Assembly: GCA_009699615.1 (NCBI GenBank)
Contig: WLNV01000060.1
Location: forward strand, 1 to 8,245
Direction of reading: 5' to 3'
Source of the DNA: Actinomycetota bacterium
GTDB lineage: Bacteria > Actinomycetota > Thermoleophilia > Solirubrobacterales > Solirubrobacteraceae
Length of the DNA: 8,245 nt
Shown here: one piece after another, positions 6,187-8,245 of the stretch
Numbering within the stretch: the stretch's first letter is position 1
Layout: every line of letters begins with the position of its first letter
The notes under the pieces: generated by a model
What the model was told of the DNA's origin: nothing
The model's database searches: none
The model's input: only the letters and a program-made list of their open reading frames with translations
Position numbers and translations under genes: made by a program

Positions 6187-7221
6187 TCAGGCCTCGGCAG
6201 GGCCGATGCCAAGGCCAGGCCCCAGCGGGACGGTGATTGCCCCGTCGCTTGGCGCGAGCAATCCGCCGTCGAGGCCATCGAAGCGTTCGAGCGTCGCAAG
6301 CCCACAGGGCATGTCGATGCGGAGGGCCGCAGCAGCATGGAGAGCAGCCGCGATCCCAATAGGCCCGTCGAGCATTGAAGCCACGTAAACCTCGGCTCCA
6401 CCGCTCCGCGCCAGTGCAGCCTGCGCGAGGAGGGCCGAGATCCCACCGGATCGTCCGAGCTTGAGACAGACGAGCTGCGCGATGCCGCCAGCGATCGCTC
6501 CATCTTCGGTGGAGCTTTCATCGATTGCGATCGGGACATCCACCAGCTCTCGTAGCTCACGTACGGATTCAATCCCACTGACCGGCTCCTCGACGAGTTC
6601 GAGTCCGAACGGTTCCAGCGCCGCCAGCATCTCTTGCGCCTCTTCGACGGTCCAGGCACCATTGGCGTCGACTCGGATAGCGATTGAGGGGCCGACGGCG
6701 ACTCGGATCGCCTCGAGGCGCTCAACGTCGCCCTCGGTCCCGACCTTCACCTTGAGCGTCCGAAACCCGGCCGCAACGGCCGCGGTTGCTTGATACGCGG
6801 CATCGGCTGGGTCATCGGCGCCGATCACGGCATTGACTGCCACGCGCGCTAGCGGCTCGGCCGCCAGCAGCGTCGCGAGCGGTACGCCGTCGCGCTGGCC
6901 GGCCAGGTCCCACAGCGCCGTGTCGACTGCCGCCAGAGCTTGCGGCAACGGGTCGGCGTTCCGCGCCGCTTCGAGCAGCTCAGCGCCGGTGGCGTTCTGT
7001 GGCGCTGCCTGAATCGCGGCCAGTTGTCGCTGTAGGGCGCCGAGGCAGCGTTCGTCACTGACGCCGTCGAAAGCTTGAAGAGGCGCCGCCTCGCCCCACC
7101 CGATCAGGCCGTGTTCACCTGTCAAGCAGATCAGCATCAGCTCACGCGTGTCGATCGTCTCGTTCGCGCTGACAAGCGGTTCGCTCATCGTCAGCGAAAT
7201 CCGTTCGAGGTCGGCCTTCAT
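6187..7221 (-). CDS. menC: o-Succinylbenzoate synthase (enolase superfamily, MLE-like subgroup)
   Basis: Dehydrates SHCHC to o-succinylbenzoate using a Mg-stabilised enolate. The 344-residue protein shows an N-terminal capping domain (about 1-120) and the barrel domain with the full catalytic set: KVK (157-159), with Lys159 as base; metal ligands Asp185 (DANGAW, 185-190), Glu211 (EEP) and Asp234 (DES); and Lys254 in CLKLGRSGG. Spacing resembles E. coli MenC (K131/K133, D161, E190, D213, K235). A DGPIG near 285-289 in the substrate-binding C-terminal part of the barrel is also seen in relatives with other activities, such as N-succinylamino acid racemases or dipeptide epimerases, so side activity is possible. 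The menaquinone neighbours support OSB synthase as the main role. The ATG start overlaps the menA stop by 4 bases (ATGA on the minus strand), with no separate ribosome site visible, suggesting translational coupling. Convergent with menH, 7 bases apart. Confidence 0.91.
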   Translation of the reverse strand: MKADLERISLTMSEPLVSANETIDTRELMLICLTGEHGLIGWGEAAPLQAFDGVSDERCLGALQRQLAAIQAAPQNATGAELLEAARNADPLPQALAAVDTALWDLAGQRDGVPLATLLAAEPLARVAVNAVIGADDPADAAYQATAAVAAGFRTLKVKVGTEGDVERLEAIRVAVGPSIAIRVDANGAWTVEEAQEMLAALEPFGLELVEEPVSGIESVRELRELVDVPIAIDESSTEDGAIAGGIAQLVCLKLGRSGGISALLAQAALARSGGAEVYVASMLDGPIGIAAALHAAAALRIDMPCGLATLERFDGLDGGLLAPSDGAITVPLGPGLGIGPAEA

Positions 7222-8141
7222 TGTTGGTTCAGCAGCAGCCCGATTGTCAGCAGCAGGCAGAATGTCAGTTCAAGCACACCTGCCTTCGCAAGCGCGGTGT
7301 TCAGCGTTGGCCCGTCGGTGTGTGTGCGGACTGTCCGGACGAGCGCCACGGCTATCGGGATCGTCAGCAGCGTGAGCGCCGGCCAAGCGTTGAATGGGCC
7401 GAAGATCGATGGCAGCAGGGCTGTCGGGTAGGCGAGGGCGATCATCATGGCGAAGAGGACGCGAGTCTTGGTTCTTCCGAGCCTGACTGCGAGCGTCCGC
7501 TTGCCGGCCCGGCGGTCTGTCTCGAGATCGCGCACGTTGTTGACAACAAGAATCGCCGACGCGAGCAGCCCGACAGGGACGGCGAGCACAAATGCCTCCC
7601 ACTCAAGCGCTTGACGCTGGACAAAATAGGAGCCGGTCACAGCCACGATGCCGAAGAAGGTGAAGACGAATATTTCGCCCAAGCCTTCATACCCGTAGGG
7701 TCGCGGCCCGCCGGTATAGAGCACGCCAGCGAGGATCGAAGCGCCGCCGATCAGCAACAACACGGGGCCCGCAATGATGATCAGGTAGACGCCGCAGAGA
7801 ACCGCCGCGCCGAAGCTGGCGTAGGTGGCGACTAGCACCTGCTTGGGCGGGACGAGGCCGCCTGCCGTCACGCGCACCGGCCCAAGTCGCTCCTCAGTGT
7901 CGGCCCCACGGCGGGCGTCCGAGTAATCGTTGGAAAGATTGGTACCCACCTGGATGAAGAGCGCGCCAAGAGCGGCGGCGGCGAACGCGAACCAATCGAG
8001 CGGGCCGACGGTCCAAGCCAAGGCGGTCCCGACCAAGACTGGAGCAACGGCGGCTGGGAGCGTCCGTGGTCGCGCCGCCATCAGCCAGATCTGCAAGCCG
8101 GAGAGTGCCCCGGGGTGTCTCTGCGTCCGTTCGGTGGTCAC
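7218..8141 (-). CDS. menA: 1,4-Dihydroxy-2-naphthoate polyprenyltransferase, integral membrane
   Basis: UbiA-family membrane enzyme that attaches the polyprenyl tail to 1,4-dihydroxy-2-naphthoate, giving demethylmenaquinone. The 307-residue protein begins with a short soluble tail and the MenA signature ARPRTLPAAVAPVLVGTA (23-40). The two Asp-rich Mg/prenyl-diphosphate motifs are NLSNDYSD (68-75) and NNVRDLETDRRAGKRT (201-216). Between and after them lie repeated hydrophobic stretches, about eight to nine membrane helices (for example 48-66, 103-124, 126-142, 155-171, 183-200, 228-247, 252-270, 285-304), as expected for UbiA proteins. The start is GTG at 8141, four bases after the menB stop; an in-frame Met at residue 21 is an alternative but would place the start only two residues before the conserved ARPRTLP motif, so GTG is preferred. 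It sits between menB upstream and menC downstream in one tight leftward run. Very secure as MenA; the exact start is less certain. Confidence 0.94.
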   Translation of the reverse strand: MTTERTQRHPGALSGLQIWLMAARPRTLPAAVAPVLVGTALAWTVGPLDWFAFAAAALGALFIQVGTNLSNDYSDARRGADTEERLGPVRVTAGGLVPPKQVLVATYASFGAAVLCGVYLIIIAGPVLLLIGGASILAGVLYTGGPRPYGYEGLGEIFVFTFFGIVAVTGSYFVQRQALEWEAFVLAVPVGLLASAILVVNNVRDLETDRRAGKRTLAVRLGRTKTRVLFAMMIALAYPTALLPSIFGPFNAWPALTLLTIPIAVALVRTVRTHTDGPTLNTALAKAGVLELTFCLLLTIGLLLNQQ

Positions 8142-8145
8142 AAAA

Positions 8146-8245
8146 TCAAGGCCGCTTTGGGAACTTCGAAAAATCGGGCTTGCGTTTCTCGACGTAGGCG
8201 TCGCGACCTTCCTGGGCTTCCTCGGACATGTAGAAGAGCAGCGTC
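8146..8245 (-). CDS. menB: 1,4-Dihydroxy-2-naphthoyl-CoA synthase, C-terminal fragment (window edge)
   Basis: Crotonase-family enzyme that cyclises o-succinylbenzoyl-CoA to DHNA-CoA. Only the last 32 codons and the TGA stop are inside the window; the rest lies to the right. The visible tail reads TLLFYMSEEAQEGRDAYVEKR followed by KPDFSKFPKRP, which matches the highly conserved MenB C-terminus (the FYMSEE, EG and KRKPDF elements). In MenB this tail crosses to a neighbouring subunit of the hexamer and contributes to the active site (family knowledge). The reading frame is open to the edge, so it is cut by the window rather than broken. menA starts four bases after the stop, so the two are probably one transcript. 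It is too short to appear as a long open frame but is unambiguous. Confidence 0.93.
   Translation of the reverse strand, partial: TLLFYMSEEAQEGRDAYVEKRKPDFSKFPKRP

Noticed and set aside
5865..6725. 286-codon minus-strand frame spanning the menH 3' end and part of menC
   Set aside because: Ser/Arg-rich, overlaps two conserved genes in other frames and matches no protein family I recognise.
7221..7835. 204-codon open frame on the + strand opposite menA
   Set aside because: Polar, Gln/Arg/Glu-rich mirror of hydrophobic membrane-helix codons; no family features. menA on the other strand is unambiguous.
1..8245. CRISPR arrays, insertion sequences, tRNA/rRNA genes, prophage or defence genes
   Set aside because: No regularly spaced repeats, transposase motifs, terminal inverted repeats or tRNA-like arms were seen; virtually all bases are taken up by the eight metabolic genes.

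Overview
This window is almost entirely coding: eight genes, six complete and two cut by the window edges. The base composition is GC-rich (roughly 62-63% by eye), genes are packed with gaps of 35 bases or less, one start codon is GTG, and the pathway content is aerobic housekeeping. Together with the protein sequences this suggests a high-GC Actinomycetota, possibly a deep lineage such as Thermoleophilia. The phylum is a moderate-confidence inference and the class a guess.

The left end (1-2234, + strand) holds acetohydroxyacid synthase: the catalytic subunit ilvB, missing only its extreme N-terminus, and the regulatory subunit ilvN, overlapping by 4 bases. They make the first committed step of branched-chain amino acid synthesis. 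The usual next gene, ilvC, is not there. Instead menF (isochorismate synthase) follows on the same strand after 35 bases.

From 2270 to the right edge every gene belongs to the classical (o-succinylbenzoate) menaquinone pathway. In reaction order: menF (chorismate to isochorismate), menD (to SEPHCHC), menH (to SHCHC), menC (to o-succinylbenzoate), then menB (DHNA-CoA formation, only the C-terminus in view) and menA (prenylation of DHNA). The CoA ligase menE, the thioesterase and the methyltransferase menG/ubiE are not in the window.

The most notable point is the layout. The first four pathway steps lie on alternating strands: menF (+), menD (-), menH (+), menC (-). menF and menD converge with overlapping stop codons, menD and menH diverge with 14 bases between start codons, and menH and menC converge with 7 bases between them. 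There is no room for ordinary promoters or terminators between these genes, so their transcripts should overlap in antisense. menB, menA and menC form a tight leftward run (4-base gap, then 4-base overlap). No RNA genes, mobile elements, CRISPR arrays or long non-coding stretches were seen. The enzymes look ordinary; the unusual feature is how they are arranged.
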